Assembly (NCBI RefSeq): GCF_019357415.1
Contig: NZ_CP048410.1
Coordinates: forward strand, 2,754,501-2,818,500
Direction: 5' to 3'
Length of the DNA: 64,000 nucleotides
From: Gramella sp. MT6
GTDB taxonomy: Bacteria; Bacteroidota; Bacteroidia; Flavobacteriales; Flavobacteriaceae
The position numbers and the translations under genes are program-made. Below, one piece after another: positions 44,534-54,069 of this stretch. Position 1 is the first letter of the stretch. Every line of letters starts with the position of its first letter. Under the pieces are notes generated by a model that was given only the letters and a program-made list of their open reading frames with translations, made no database searches and was not told the origin of the DNA.

Positions 44534-46006
44534 TTATTGATTGTTTTTTAAAACCCAGGTATCTTTAGAACCACCACCTTGAGAAGAATTAACTATTAGA
44601 TTTCCTTTTTGTAAAGCAACACGGGTAAGTCCGCCCTTAAGCACAAAATCCTTTCCTGCGCCGAGTAAAGTGAAGGTCCTTAGATCTACATGCCTTGGTT
44701 CAAAACATTCATTATCCTCAATATAGGTAGGGTGAACAGATAATGACATGATTGGTTGCGCAATATATTTTCGTGGACTGGCCTGTATAGTTTTTTTAAC
44801 CTCTTCGATCTCATCATTACTAAGCCTGTTACCAATAGAAATTCCATAACCACCGGCTTCATCTACAGGTTTAATCACCAGGTTATGAACATTTTCAAGT
44901 ACATATTTCAACTCATCTGGCCTGCTGCAATGATAGGTAGGCACATTATTTAAAATTGGCTCCTCGTCTAAATAATATTTAATGATCTCCGGCATATAGG
45001 TATAAATAGCTTTATCATCTGCCACTCCGGTTCCGGGAGCGTTTACGAGGCAAACGTTTCCTTTTTTATAGGAAGCCATAAGTCCGGGAACACCCAAAGC
45101 AGAATCTGGTTTAAATTCCAACGGATCTATGAATTGATCGTCTATCCTCCTGTAGATAACATCAACTTTTTCGGGACCGTTGATGGTTTTCATGTAGACG
45201 AAGTCATTTTCTACAAAAAGATCACGTCCTTCAACTAATTCAACACCCATCGCCTTAGCCAGGTAGGAATGTTCATAGTAGGCAGAATTATAGATCCCAG
45301 GAGTGATCACCACGCAATTTGGGACATCCACGCCTTTAGGTTTTACCGTTTCCAGTATTTCCAGAAGATTTTCGGCATAATTAGTTACGGTGTAGGCTTG
45401 ATAATGATTAAAAACACCGAAAAGAGCTCTTTTTAATGCGGTTCGGTTACATATCACATAACTTACTCCGGAAGGACAGCGAATATTATCTTCCAGCACA
45501 TAATATTTCCCGTCTGAATGTTTGATAAGGTCTGTACCTGAAATATGATTATAGATCCCACCGGGTGGATCGAATCCGTTCATTTGATCCAGGTAGTTTA
45601 CTGAAGAACTTATGAGTTCCAGTGGTACGATCCCTTCTTTTATAATATTCTTATCATGGTAAAGGTCCCAGAGAAATTCATTAAGAGCTTTACTTCTTTG
45701 CAATACACCTTTCTCTATGACTTCCCATTCCTCAGGATCTATGATCCTTGGAAAAAGATCGAATGGAAAGATCTTTTCCTTGATCTCGTGATCTCCATAT
45801 ACCTGAAAAGTAATACCCTGATTAAAAAAAGAAGATTTGGCTTTATTATTAAGTCTGCCAAAATCTTTTGCGGAATGTTCACTGTAAAGTTCGAATAAGG
45901 TTTTATAGGTTTGCCTTACATTATTGTTTTCGTCAAAGATCTCATCATAAAGATTAGGATCTCGATTATAAGACTCAAAGGTTGGATTGTCATTATTGCT
46001 TTTCAT
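44534..46006 (-). CDS. Circularly permuted type 2 ATP-grasp protein
   Basis: A 490-residue protein of the circularly permuted ATP-grasp family. Visible segments include DHEIKEKIFPFDLFPRII, SGTDLIKHSDGKYYVLEDN, and NLVIKPVDEAGGYGISIG, the ATP-grasp lysine and glycine loop, with EPRHVDLRTFTLLG near the C-terminus. ATP-grasp enzymes form acyl-phosphate intermediates and ligate amines, so it is expected to make an amide bond; the substrate is not known. It is first of the three-gene module with alpha-E and the transglutaminase. Confidence 0.92.
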   Translation of the reverse strand: MKSNNDNPTFESYNRDPNLYDEIFDENNNVRQTYKTLFELYSEHSAKDFGRLNNKAKSSFFNQGITFQVYGDHEIKEKIFPFDLFPRIIDPEEWEVIEKGVLQRSKALNEFLWDLYHDKNIIKEGIVPLELISSSVNYLDQMNGFDPPGGIYNHISGTDLIKHSDGKYYVLEDNIRCPSGVSYVICNRTALKRALFGVFNHYQAYTVTNYAENLLEILETVKPKGVDVPNCVVITPGIYNSAYYEHSYLAKAMGVELVEGRDLFVENDFVYMKTINGPEKVDVIYRRIDDQFIDPLEFKPDSALGVPGLMASYKKGNVCLVNAPGTGVADDKAIYTYMPEIIKYYLDEEPILNNVPTYHCSRPDELKYVLENVHNLVIKPVDEAGGYGISIGNRLSNDEIEEVKKTIQASPRKYIAQPIMSLSVHPTYIEDNECFEPRHVDLRTFTLLGAGKDFVLKGGLTRVALQKGNLIVNSSQGGGSKDTWVLKNNQ

Positions 46007-46204
46007 AGATCAGATTTGCCTTAAAATACAAATAAAATTGTTCATTTTCAGGTGTTTAAACAAAACGTTGCGAAAAATGACAGATAAACAATCAAACATT
46101 CAGAAAAATTCATATAAAAAGAAAATAGCCTGCTTTTATTGTGAATAGTGGATTTTAGAAAAAAGACATTTAAATTTTACCTTAGCATTTTAGAAAAAAT
46201 TACC

Positions 46205-47233
46205 ATGAAAGAAATAGATCTAAGAAGTGATACAGTAACCAGACCAACCAAGGGAATGTTGCAGGCTATGATGTCTGCCGAAGTTGGTGATGATGTTTAT
46301 AAAGAAGATCCAACGATCAATGCTCTGGAAAAAAAGCTTGCGGATATGTTTGGTAAAGATGAGGCTTTATTTTTCCCTACCGGAAGTATGGCTAATCAAG
46401 CCGCGATAAAACTTCATACCCAGCCGGGAGAACAATTGATCTGTGATAAGTGGGCTCATGTTTACAATTATGAAGGAGGAGGCGTTTCCTTTAATAGTGG
46501 TGTTTCATGTAAGCTAGTGGATGGAGACCGTGGGATGATCAAAGCAACACAGGTGGAAGAAAGCATTAATCCACCAGATTTTTATCATAGCCCGCTAACC
46601 ACTTTGGTTTGTCTTGAAAACACAACAAATAAAGGTGGTGGTGCCTGCTATGATCTGGAAGAAATAAAGAAAATTAGAAAAGTTTGCGATAAGAACGATC
46701 TTGGATTGCATCTAGATGGGGCAAGATTATTTAATGCTATTGTTAAGAATAATGAAGACCCTAAAAATTATGGAAAATTGTTTGATACCATTTCGGTTTG
46801 TTTATCCAAAGGGCTTGGAACTCCAATGGGATCAGTTCTAATTGGAGATAAAAGGTTGATGAAGAATGCAATCAGAGTTCGTAAGGTTCTGGGTGGTGGA
46901 ATGCGTCAGGTTGGTTTTATGGCTGCGGCTGGGATTTATGCTCTGGATAATCATTTGGAGCAGTTGAAAAAAGATAATGCAAGAGCTTCAGAAATTGCTG
47001 AGGTGCTATCATCGCTTGATTATGTTGGTAAAGTAGAACCTGTAGAAACTAATATCATCATTTTTTACCTGGAGGATCCAGAAAATGAAAAAGCCTTTAT
47101 GGATAAACTTTCAGAAAATAGCATCCGGATAAGCAATATGGGGCAGGGAAAATTAAGGATCGTGACTCATCTTGATTATTCAGAAGAAATGCATCATCAA
47201 TTCCTGTCTCTACTTCAAAATATTGATCTGTAG
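46205..47233 (+). CDS. ltaE: Low-specificity threonine aldolase (beta-eliminating lyase type)
   Basis: This PLP enzyme cleaves threonine or allo-threonine to glycine and acetaldehyde. I chose the ATG at 46205 (MKEIDLRSDTVTRPT), giving 342 residues; an upstream GTG at 46148 would add 19 unconserved residues. The PLP-binding Lys is in CLSKGLGTPMGSVL, and DEALFFPTGSMANQ and LGLHLDGARLFNA are typical. The gene is separated from the next by 83 bp. Confidence 0.93.
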   Translation: MKEIDLRSDTVTRPTKGMLQAMMSAEVGDDVYKEDPTINALEKKLADMFGKDEALFFPTGSMANQAAIKLHTQPGEQLICDKWAHVYNYEGGGVSFNSGVSCKLVDGDRGMIKATQVEESINPPDFYHSPLTTLVCLENTTNKGGGACYDLEEIKKIRKVCDKNDLGLHLDGARLFNAIVKNNEDPKNYGKLFDTISVCLSKGLGTPMGSVLIGDKRLMKNAIRVRKVLGGGMRQVGFMAAAGIYALDNHLEQLKKDNARASEIAEVLSSLDYVGKVEPVETNIIIFYLEDPENEKAFMDKLSENSIRISNMGQGKLRIVTHLDYSEEMHHQFLSLLQNIDL

Positions 47234-47316
47234 TTTTAATTAAACTTAACTAAAGATTAGCAGGGGTTTAATAGCAATGAGGTTCAAATTCAGTTATTTT
47301 TCAGGAAAATTGATTT

Positions 47317-47832
47317 ATGAAGAATTTGAAACCAAGACAGGAAGTTCCGGAACTGATTGTAAAGACCACTAAAGGTTTAAAATGGGATCTTCGGGATAAT
47401 CAACCTGAAAATTTTACCATGCTTGTTTTTTACAGGGGCATACATTGCCCGGTTTGTATGAAATACCTGGAAGAATTGAACACGAAGATCGAAGATTTCA
47501 GAGATAAAGGAGTTAATGTTATTTGCGTAAGTTCAAATACCGAGGAACTGGCGCAAAAGACTGTAGAGGAATGGGATATTGATAATCTCAATATTGGCTA
47601 TGATTTTAGTGTTGATGAAGGTAGAAAATGGGGGCTTTTCATTTCAGAAGCGACAAAGGATTCAGAACCTGAAGTTTTTCTTGAACCGGCCCTTTTCCTG
47701 ATACGGCCAGATAATACACTTTATTCTGCAAGTATTCAATCAATGCCTTTTGCCCGGCCAAAGTTCGATGAGCTATTAAGATCTATCTCTTTTGTAATTA
47801 AAGATGATTATCCTGCAAGGGGAGAAGCATAA
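47317..47832 (+). CDS. Peroxiredoxin-like (AhpC/TSA) protein
   Basis: A 171-residue thioredoxin-fold protein of the AhpC/TSA type, with the peroxidatic region FYRGIHCPVCMKYLEEL. Two cysteines (CxxC) sit at the active site, where classical peroxiredoxins have P-x-x-x-T-x-x-C, so it is a divergent relative, perhaps a thiol-disulphide reductase or peroxidase. No signal peptide. It ends just before a strong terminator. Confidence 0.85.
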   Translation: MKNLKPRQEVPELIVKTTKGLKWDLRDNQPENFTMLVFYRGIHCPVCMKYLEELNTKIEDFRDKGVNVICVSSNTEELAQKTVEEWDIDNLNIGYDFSVDEGRKWGLFISEATKDSEPEVFLEPALFLIRPDNTLYSASIQSMPFARPKFDELLRSISFVIKDDYPARGEA

Positions 47833-47837
47833 AATAG

Positions 47838-47869
47838 AAAAAGCCCGGGAATTTACTTCCGGGCTTTTT
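47838..47869. terminator. Bidirectional Rho-independent terminator
   Basis: AAAAAGCCCGG (47838-47848) and CCGGGCTTTTT (47859-47869) form a perfect 11-bp stem with a 10-nt loop. It lies between the convergent peroxiredoxin-like gene and ybaB, and both strands end in T runs. Confidence 0.92.
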
Positions 47870-47893
47870 ATTTTCTGGATATTTTCAGAAACC

Positions 47894-48220
47894 TTATTTC
47901 ATTAATCCGTCCATTCCAGGAATATCTGGCATTCCGTCTTTAGCCGCAGCTCCAATTTCAGCTTCATTTATTTTTGTAGCTTTTTCAATAGCCTTGTTCA
48001 TGGTAAGAACCAGGTAATCCTCCAGTTGTTCTTTGTCCTCAAGCAAGGAATCATCTATAGAAATATTCTTTACCTCTCTATTAGCAGTAATGGTTACTTT
48101 CAAAAGCCCATCACTGGTTTGTTCGTCTACAAGAACAGAATTTAATCTTTGCTTAGTTGCTTCTACTTTTTCCTGGGCTTCCTTCAGTTTATTCATCATG
48201 CCCATCATATCTCCAAACAT
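47894..48220 (-). CDS. ybaB: YbaB/EbfC family nucleoid-associated protein
   Basis: A 108-residue DNA-binding protein of the YbaB/EbfC type, with the helical start [24 protein letters not shown] and the strand region [17 protein letters not shown]. It binds DNA as a dimer and may affect gene expression broadly. A perfect -7 box (CAAATTTA, reverse TAAATTTG) lies at 48247-48254, about 27 bp before the start. It is not beside dnaX or recR here, unlike the common arrangement. Confidence 0.93.
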   Translation of the reverse strand: MFGDMMGMMNKLKEAQEKVEATKQRLNSVLVDEQTSDGLLKVTITANREVKNISIDDSLLEDKEQLEDYLVLTMNKAIEKATKINEAEIGAAAKDGMPDIPGMDGLMK

Positions 48221-48281
48221 ATTTTTCGATTTAAAATTTATGAATTCAAATTTACTAAATTACCGCATCAAACCAGTCAAA

Positions 48282-50408
48282 ATGAAAAGACTATTAGTAT
48301 TTCTATTAGGATGCGTTACATTTGCAACCGCGCAAAACAAAAATGATTTGAAAAAAGATATTGAAGCCCCAAAAGCAAAGAAAGTAGCTAAAGAGCTTGA
48401 GAAGCATGGTGATGTAAGGATAGATAATTATTTCTGGATGAATCAGCGTGAAGATCCTGAAGTCATTGCCTACCTGGAGGCCGAGAATGATTATAACGAT
48501 AAAATGACCTCCCATACTAAAGAATTTCAGGAGAGATTATTCGAGGAAATGAAAGGCAGGATCAAAGAGGATGATGAATCTGTGCCTTATAAACTGAATG
48601 GTTACTGGTATATCACCCGATTTGAAAAAGGTTATGATTACCCAATTTATTCAAGAAAAAAGGAATCCCAGGAAGCACCAGAAGAGATCATGTTCAATGT
48701 GAACAAAATGGCCAAAGACTTTGATTATTATAGTTTAGGTGGTCTTAATGTAAGTCCGGATAATAAGCTGGTAGCCTTTGGGACAGATACTTTAAGCCGA
48801 AGAAAATACACTATTAGGATCAAGAATCTTGAAACCGGTGAGATCTACGACGAGGAGATCAAGAATACCACCGGCGGATCTACCTGGGCTAATGATAATA
48901 AAACACTTTACTACACTAAGAAAGATCCTCAAACTTTGAGGTCTTACAGGATCTATAAGCATATCCTGGGAACAGATCCTGAAAAGGATGAATTGGTCTT
49001 TGAGGAAGAAGATGAAACCTTTAATACTTACGTTTATAAATCTAAGTCCAGAGAATATATCATTATTGGTTCTCATAGTACGCTTACTACGGAATATCGT
49101 TTTCTTGATGCAGATAAACCAGAAGGGGAGTTTACTGTATTCCAGCCGAGAGTAAGAGGTCTCGAGTATAGCATTTCGCATTTCGACGGCCACTTTTATG
49201 TGGTAACCAATAAAGATGAAGCTACCAATTTTAAACTGATGAAAACTCCGGTTGATGAGACCGGAATGGAGAATTGGGTAGATGTGATCCCTCACAGGAA
49301 AGATTTTCTTCTTGAGGATATCGATATTTTCAAGGAATACCTCGTGGTTAGCGAGCGTACCAATGGCCTGAATAAAATAAGGATCATTAAATGGGATGAC
49401 AGCAAGGAATATTATATTCCTTTTGATAATGAGACTTACACCGCTTATACTTCCATTAATCCAGATTTTGAGACAGATCTGTTGAGGTATACCTATAATA
49501 GTCTTACAACCCCAACTTCAGTTGTTGAATATAATATGAAGACCGGGGATAAGGTTGTTTTAAAAGAGCAGGAAATTCTGGGCGGAAAGTTCGATAAGAA
49601 CAATTATGTATCTGAAAGGCTTTGGGCAACAGCCGAAGATGGAACTAAAATTCCCGTATCTCTTGTTTATAGAAAAGGAACTAAAAAAGATGGAAATAGT
49701 CCATTACTACAATATGCCTACGGATCTTATGGTTCTACTATAGATCCATATTTCTCTTCAGTTCGGTTGAGTTTATTAGATCGTGGTTTTATCTATGCGA
49801 TCGCACATATTCGTGGAGGGGAATATCTTGGCCGTGAATGGTACGAGAACGGGAAACTGTTCACTAAGAAGAATACGTTCACAGATTTTATTGATGTTTC
49901 AAAATTCCTTATCAAAGAAAACTACACTTCATCTAATCACCTTTATGCAATGGGAGGTTCTGCCGGTGGATTATTGATGGGGGCAGTGGTGAATTTAGCT
50001 CCGAACCTATATAATGGAGTAATTTCTGCGGTTCCCTTCGTAGATGTCGTAACTACTATGCTAGATGATAGTATTCCGCTAACTACAGGTGAATATGATG
50101 AATGGGGGAATCCGAATGAAAAGGATTATTATGATTACATGAAATCTTATTCTCCATATGATAATGTAGTTGCTCAGGAATATCCAAATATGCTTGTTAC
50201 TACCGGTCTTCATGATTCCCAGGTTCAGTATTGGGAACCTGCCAAATGGGTTGCGAAACTCAGGGAGTTAAAGACAGATAATAATGTGCTCTTGCTTCAT
50301 ACCAATATGGATGCAGGTCATGGAGGTGCTTCAGGTAGATTTGAAGCTCTTAAAGAAGTAGCTGAGGAATACGCATTTTTACTGGATCTGGAGGGTATAA
50401 ATCAATAA
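48282..50408 (+). CDS. ptrB: Oligopeptidase B-like S9 serine peptidase, exported
   Basis: A 708-residue S9 prolyl-oligopeptidase family enzyme, with a signal peptide (MKRLLVFLLGCVTFATAQ). I chose the ATG at 48282 because it gives the signal peptide; an open frame upstream to 48033 runs antisense to ybaB. The beta-propeller precedes the alpha/beta hydrolase domain, with catalytic Ser in AMGGSAGGLLMG, Asp in TGLHDSQVQYWEP and His in MDAGHGGASGRFE. Oligopeptidase B cleaves small peptides after basic residues; an exported enzyme would act in the periplasm. Confidence 0.93.
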   Translation: MKRLLVFLLGCVTFATAQNKNDLKKDIEAPKAKKVAKELEKHGDVRIDNYFWMNQREDPEVIAYLEAENDYNDKMTSHTKEFQERLFEEMKGRIKEDDESVPYKLNGYWYITRFEKGYDYPIYSRKKESQEAPEEIMFNVNKMAKDFDYYSLGGLNVSPDNKLVAFGTDTLSRRKYTIRIKNLETGEIYDEEIKNTTGGSTWANDNKTLYYTKKDPQTLRSYRIYKHILGTDPEKDELVFEEEDETFNTYVYKSKSREYIIIGSHSTLTTEYRFLDADKPEGEFTVFQPRVRGLEYSISHFDGHFYVVTNKDEATNFKLMKTPVDETGMENWVDVIPHRKDFLLEDIDIFKEYLVVSERTNGLNKIRIIKWDDSKEYYIPFDNETYTAYTSINPDFETDLLRYTYNSLTTPTSVVEYNMKTGDKVVLKEQEILGGKFDKNNYVSERLWATAEDGTKIPVSLVYRKGTKKDGNSPLLQYAYGSYGSTIDPYFSSVRLSLLDRGFIYAIAHIRGGEYLGREWYENGKLFTKKNTFTDFIDVSKFLIKENYTSSNHLYAMGGSAGGLLMGAVVNLAPNLYNGVISAVPFVDVVTTMLDDSIPLTTGEYDEWGNPNEKDYYDYMKSYSPYDNVVAQEYPNMLVTTGLHDSQVQYWEPAKWVAKLRELKTDNNVLLLHTNMDAGHGGASGRFEALKEVAEEYAFLLDLEGINQ

Positions 50409-50484
50409 TTAAAAAATTTGCCTTAAATTTGACCGGCCTCAATAAGTTTTATTTTAGGGCCTTTTGTAAAAAGAACTTCGATTT

Positions 50485-51525
50485 ATGAGAGAAGACTTAA
50501 AGGTTTATGACCATGTATTGCAATTAGTAGGTAATACACCGTTAATTCACTTAAATAAGATTACACAGGATTTTAAAGGGGACTACTTCGCTAAAGTAGA
50601 ATCATTTAACCCAGGACATTCATCCAAGGATAGGATCGCCCTTCATATTATTGAGGAAGCTGAAAGAAAAGGCATCTTAAAACCTGGAGACACCATTATA
50701 GAGACCACTTCCGGAAATACTGGATTTAGTATTGCAATGGTAAGCTGTATCAAAGGATATGAATGTATTCTTGCGGTAAGTTCAAAATCTTCCCAGGATA
50801 AGATTAATATGCTGAAGACCATGGGAGCCAAGGTTTATGTTTGCCCGGCTAACGTTCCTGCTGATGATCCCCGTTCTTATTACGAAGTAGCAAAAAGACT
50901 TCACAACGATATAAAAGGTTCTGTATATATTAATCAATATTTCAATGAATTGAATATTGATGCTCATTTTCACTCAACCGGACCTGAGATCTGGAAGCAG
51001 ACTGAAGGAAAAATCACACATTTAGTAGCTTGTAGTGGTACCGGGGGAACTATCTCTGGAACTGCAAGATTTTTAAAAGAACAAAATCCGGATATTAAGA
51101 TATTAGGAATCGATGCATTTGGCTCTGTTCTTAAAAAATACCACGAAACTCGTGAATTCGATGAAGGTGAAATTTACCCTTACCGAATAGAAGGTTTAGG
51201 TAAAAACCTTATTCCTACCGCAACAGATTTTGATGCCATAGATAAATTCATAAAAGTAACTGATGAAGACGCAGCCCACACAGCCAGGGAACTGGCAAGG
51301 ACTGAAGGTCTTTTTGTAGGTTATACCAGTGGAGCAGCTATGCAGGGATTAAAGCAATTTAATGAGGAAGGTGAATTTGATGAAAATTCGAATGTGGTGA
51401 TTATTTTCCCTGATCATGGATCGCGATACATGAGTAAGATCTATAGCGATGAATGGATGAACGAGCAGGGATTTTTCGATACACAACACGAGACCAACTC
51501 TCAATCTATAGAAGTGATCAAGTAA
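50485..51525 (+). CDS. Cysteine-synthase-like PLP enzyme, possible cysteate synthase
   Basis: A 346-residue fold-type II PLP enzyme related to CysK/CysM. The PLP Lys is in [12 protein letters not shown], where CysK has NPSGSVKDR, so the substrate pocket differs. [11 protein letters not shown] binds the substrate carboxylate, and [11 protein letters not shown] the phosphate of PLP. It lies directly before an oxoamine-synthase gene. In reported sulfonolipid pathways of Bacteroidota, a cysteine-synthase homologue makes cysteate and an oxoamine synthase condenses it with a fatty acyl group; this pair fits. Ordinary cysteine synthase remains possible. A -7 box TAAATTTG is at 50424-50431. Confidence 0.88.
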   Translation: MREDLKVYDHVLQLVGNTPLIHLNKITQDFKGDYFAKVESFNPGHSSKDRIALHIIEEAERKGILKPGDTIIETTSGNTGFSIAMVSCIKGYECILAVSSKSSQDKINMLKTMGAKVYVCPANVPADDPRSYYEVAKRLHNDIKGSVYINQYFNELNIDAHFHSTGPEIWKQTEGKITHLVACSGTGGTISGTARFLKEQNPDIKILGIDAFGSVLKKYHETREFDEGEIYPYRIEGLGKNLIPTATDFDAIDKFIKVTDEDAAHTARELARTEGLFVGYTSGAAMQGLKQFNEEGEFDENSNVVIIFPDHGSRYMSKIYSDEWMNEQGFFDTQHETNSQSIEVIK

Positions 51526-51543
51526 AAGTTTTTAACACTTATT

Positions 51544-51580
51544 AACAAAAGCATCCTATCCTTTGTAGGATGCTTTTGTT
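51544..51580 (+). terminator. Rho-independent terminator
   Basis: AACAAAAGCATCCTA (51544-51558) and TAGGATGCTTTTGTT (51566-51580) form a perfect 15-bp stem with a 7-nt loop, followed by TTTC. It ends the cysteine-synthase-like gene before the next promoter. Confidence 0.92.
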
Positions 51581-51609
51581 TTTCTTAGATTTCGATGTTT
51601 ATAATTTAC

Positions 51610-51642
51610 TTTGTACAATTGAGCCAAATTTCAGTATTTTTG
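51610..51642 (+). promoter_or_regulatory. Strong promoter for the oxoamine-synthase gene
   Basis: TTTG at 51610-51613 and TATTTTTG at 51635-51642 are perfect matches to the -33 and -7 consensus with 21 bp between. Transcription would begin near 51649, giving a leader of about 16 nt before the ATG at 51665. Confidence 0.82.
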
Positions 51643-51664
51643 CGGCTCGTCTAAAAAATGACCG

Positions 51665-52927
51665 ATGAAGGATTTATTTGATAAAATTTACAAAGACAAA
51701 GGACCGCTGGGTAAATGGGCTGAGCAGGCAGAAGGATACTTCGTTTTTCCTAAACTAGAGGGACCAATTTCTAACCGGATGAAATTTCGCGGTAAAGAAG
51801 TTATTACATGGAGTATCAACGACTACCTTGGGCTAGCCAATCATCCTGAAGTTCGTAAAGTAGATGCAGAAGCTGCAGCCGAGTATGGCTCTGCTTATCC
51901 TATGGGAGCGAGAATGATGAGTGGTCATACTGATCTTCATGAAAAATTACAGGATGAACTTGCTTCTTTTGTACACAAGCAGGCAGCCTACCTATTAAAT
52001 TTTGGATATCAGGGGATGGTTTCAACGATCGATGCCCTTGTCTCTAAGCAGGATGTGATCGTATATGATGTAGATGCACACGCGTGTATCATTGATGGTG
52101 TTAGATTGCATTTAGGTCAGAGATTTACCTATAAGCACAACGATATGGAAAGTATCGAGAAGAATCTTCAGCGTGCTACCAAGATCGCAGAACAAACCGG
52201 AGGAGGAATTTTATTGATCTCTGAAGGTGTTTTTGGGATGAGAGGCGAACAGGGTAAATTGAAGGAGATCGTTGAGCTTAAGAAAAAATATAACTTTAGA
52301 TTATTCGTAGATGATGCTCATGGTTTTGGTACTCTTGGTAAAACAGGAGCCGGAGCAGGTGAGGAGCAGGGAGTACAGGACGAAATAGACGTATATTTCG
52401 CAACTTTCGCAAAATCACTGGCCAGTACAGGAGCATTTATCGCTGGAGATAAAGAGATCATAGATTATTTAAAATATAATCTTAGATCACAAATGTTCGC
52501 TAAATCCCTGCAAATGCAGTTGGTGGTTGGAGCATTGAAGCGTCTTGATATGCTAAGAACTATGCCAGAGCTTAAAGAAAAGCTTTGGGAGAATGTAAAT
52601 GCATTACAAAACGGATTAAAAGATAACGGATTCGATATTGGAACTACACAAAGTTGTGTAACTCCTGTTTATCTTAAGGGAAGTATCCCAGAAGCTATGG
52701 CTTTGGTTAAGGATCTCCGTGAGAATCACGGGGTGTTCTGTTCTATCGTTGTATATCCGGTAATTCCAAAAGGATTGATCCTTCTTAGAATGATCCCTAC
52801 GGCGACCCATACCTTACAAGATGTTGAAGAAACAGTAGAAGCTTTTTCAGCTATTCGTGAAAGACTTGAAAATGGTACTTATAAAAGACTTTCAGCTTCC
52901 GTTGAGGCAGCGATGTCTAATAAGTAA
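51665..52927 (+). CDS. Alpha-oxoamine synthase (KBL/AONS/SPT family), possible sulfonolipid synthase
   Basis: A 420-residue PLP-dependent enzyme that condenses an amino acid with an acyl thioester and loses CO2. The PLP Lys is in YFATFAKSLASTGAFIAG; other family segments are WSINDYLGLANHPEV, MGARMMSGHTDLHEKLQDEL and FVDDAHGFGTLGKTGAG. Family members make 8-amino-7-oxononanoate, 2-amino-3-ketobutyrate, sphinganine or, in Bacteroidota, sulfonolipid bases from cysteate. The preceding gene is a cysteine-synthase homologue and no biotin genes are near, which favours the lipid-base role. A strong separate promoter suggests high expression. Confidence 0.9.
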   Translation: MKDLFDKIYKDKGPLGKWAEQAEGYFVFPKLEGPISNRMKFRGKEVITWSINDYLGLANHPEVRKVDAEAAAEYGSAYPMGARMMSGHTDLHEKLQDELASFVHKQAAYLLNFGYQGMVSTIDALVSKQDVIVYDVDAHACIIDGVRLHLGQRFTYKHNDMESIEKNLQRATKIAEQTGGGILLISEGVFGMRGEQGKLKEIVELKKKYNFRLFVDDAHGFGTLGKTGAGAGEEQGVQDEIDVYFATFAKSLASTGAFIAGDKEIIDYLKYNLRSQMFAKSLQMQLVVGALKRLDMLRTMPELKEKLWENVNALQNGLKDNGFDIGTTQSCVTPVYLKGSIPEAMALVKDLRENHGVFCSIVVYPVIPKGLILLRMIPTATHTLQDVEETVEAFSAIRERLENGTYKRLSASVEAAMSNK

Positions 52928-52950
52928 TCAAAAATATTCAGATATAAAAC

Positions 52951-52977
52951 ATGCCCTGCATTTTGCAGGGCATTTTT
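52951..52977. terminator. Bidirectional Rho-independent terminator
   Basis: ATGCCCTGCA (52951-52960) and TGCAGGGCAT (52964-52973) form a perfect 10-bp stem with a 3-nt loop, flanked by A- and T-runs. It lies between two convergent genes. Confidence 0.9.
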
Positions 52978-52994
52978 AGTTTTATTGATTTCAG

Positions 52995-53963
52995 TTACTC
53001 GAGTCCTCCTTCTTCATCTATAACTTCTTCCCCTTCTTTATTAAGCTCTTCAGTTCTCTGTCTTCTTTTGTTACCTTCATTAGATTCCTCCAGGAATTCA
53101 TCCATTTTATGAAGATCAAACCTATAAGAAACTCCTGCCGCTACCTGCCACTTTGATGGGGTGTCCTTAAAATTAACCAGGCCAGAAACATCGAACTGGA
53201 AGTCTTCACCTATTAAATATGCTCCTCCCGCTCGTAAAATATCATCTGCATATATATCACTCTTTATAGCCTGGTATTCTCCAAAAATCGCCAGATTTTG
53301 AGAAAGGGTATGGGTAACCGTAACTATTCCTGTGTAAGATCTGTAATCTTCAGAAAGTTTATCTGCAATAAGGTTTAATACTAAAACCCAGCGACCCCAA
53401 TTGTTCTGAGTAATTATTGCTGCCTTTGGACTAAACTTTCCTTCTCCTTCGTATAAATAGGGATTATCACCAAAGGAAAAGTTAGCCCCAGCGTAAATGG
53501 AAATGGCAGGAATTAGTGTTTTCCACTTGAATCGTTGATTCGCTTTCCAGCTGTATAAATTGGGTTTGTCTTCTTCCAGACTTTTATAGGGATCAAAAAT
53601 TAGATATTTGGCACCTATAGAATTTGTTTTAAAATTTCTGATTGTTGATTCACTCGTCACTCCAAGAAAATCCCTGAATATGTCCTGAGACTCAAATGAG
53701 CCGGTTAGATTCAATTCAAGATTCTCAAAAAGTAACCCATATCTTAATTGGTAATCTACGCCCCAGATATCGGTATCGGTTCCAAGTCCTGTATGTTCCT
53801 CACTCCCAAAATAAGGTCCGCTTTCAAGTTGTATAACATTGGTTCCAACAGCAAAAGCTCCCTGGGATTGTCCCGGTCTGTTCGAATTTATGGTTTCGGT
53901 ATATTGAGCGTGGAGATTGGTAGCAATAATTAGAAAAAGGCTAAGTATGGCTGTTTTACGCAT
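52995..53963 (-). CDS. Outer-membrane transporter-like protein (phenol-degradation MetA family type)
   Basis: A 322-residue protein with a signal peptide (MRKTAILSLFLIIATNLHA, cleaved before QY); the ATG at 53963 was chosen over a TTG at 53987. NSNRPGQSQGAFAVGTNVIQLESG opens the mature domain, and amphipathic beta-strands alternate throughout, ending VAAGVSYRFDLHKMDEF, then a highly charged tail. This fits small beta-barrel proteins of the Phenol_MetA_deg/transporter-like type. Role and substrate unknown. A -7 box CAAAGATA (reverse TATCTTTG) is at 53985-53992. Gene is monocistronic. Confidence 0.82.
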   Translation of the reverse strand: MRKTAILSLFLIIATNLHAQYTETINSNRPGQSQGAFAVGTNVIQLESGPYFGSEEHTGLGTDTDIWGVDYQLRYGLLFENLELNLTGSFESQDIFRDFLGVTSESTIRNFKTNSIGAKYLIFDPYKSLEEDKPNLYSWKANQRFKWKTLIPAISIYAGANFSFGDNPYLYEGEGKFSPKAAIITQNNWGRWVLVLNLIADKLSEDYRSYTGIVTVTHTLSQNLAIFGEYQAIKSDIYADDILRAGGAYLIGEDFQFDVSGLVNFKDTPSKWQVAAGVSYRFDLHKMDEFLEESNEGNKRRQRTEELNKEGEEVIDEEGGLE

Positions 53964-54069
53964 AATTGGTCGGGTTAGGTCTCTCAAAGATATAAGATTT
54001 ATTATAATTTTATAGCCGAAGCGTCCCTGATTGTGGAGGCTTATTTTTATTTTTGTAAAAAGACTTAGA

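Noticed and set aside
48033-48281. N-terminal extension of the S9 peptidase by 83 residues
   Set aside because: It runs antisense to ybaB and hides the signal peptide that starts at 48282.
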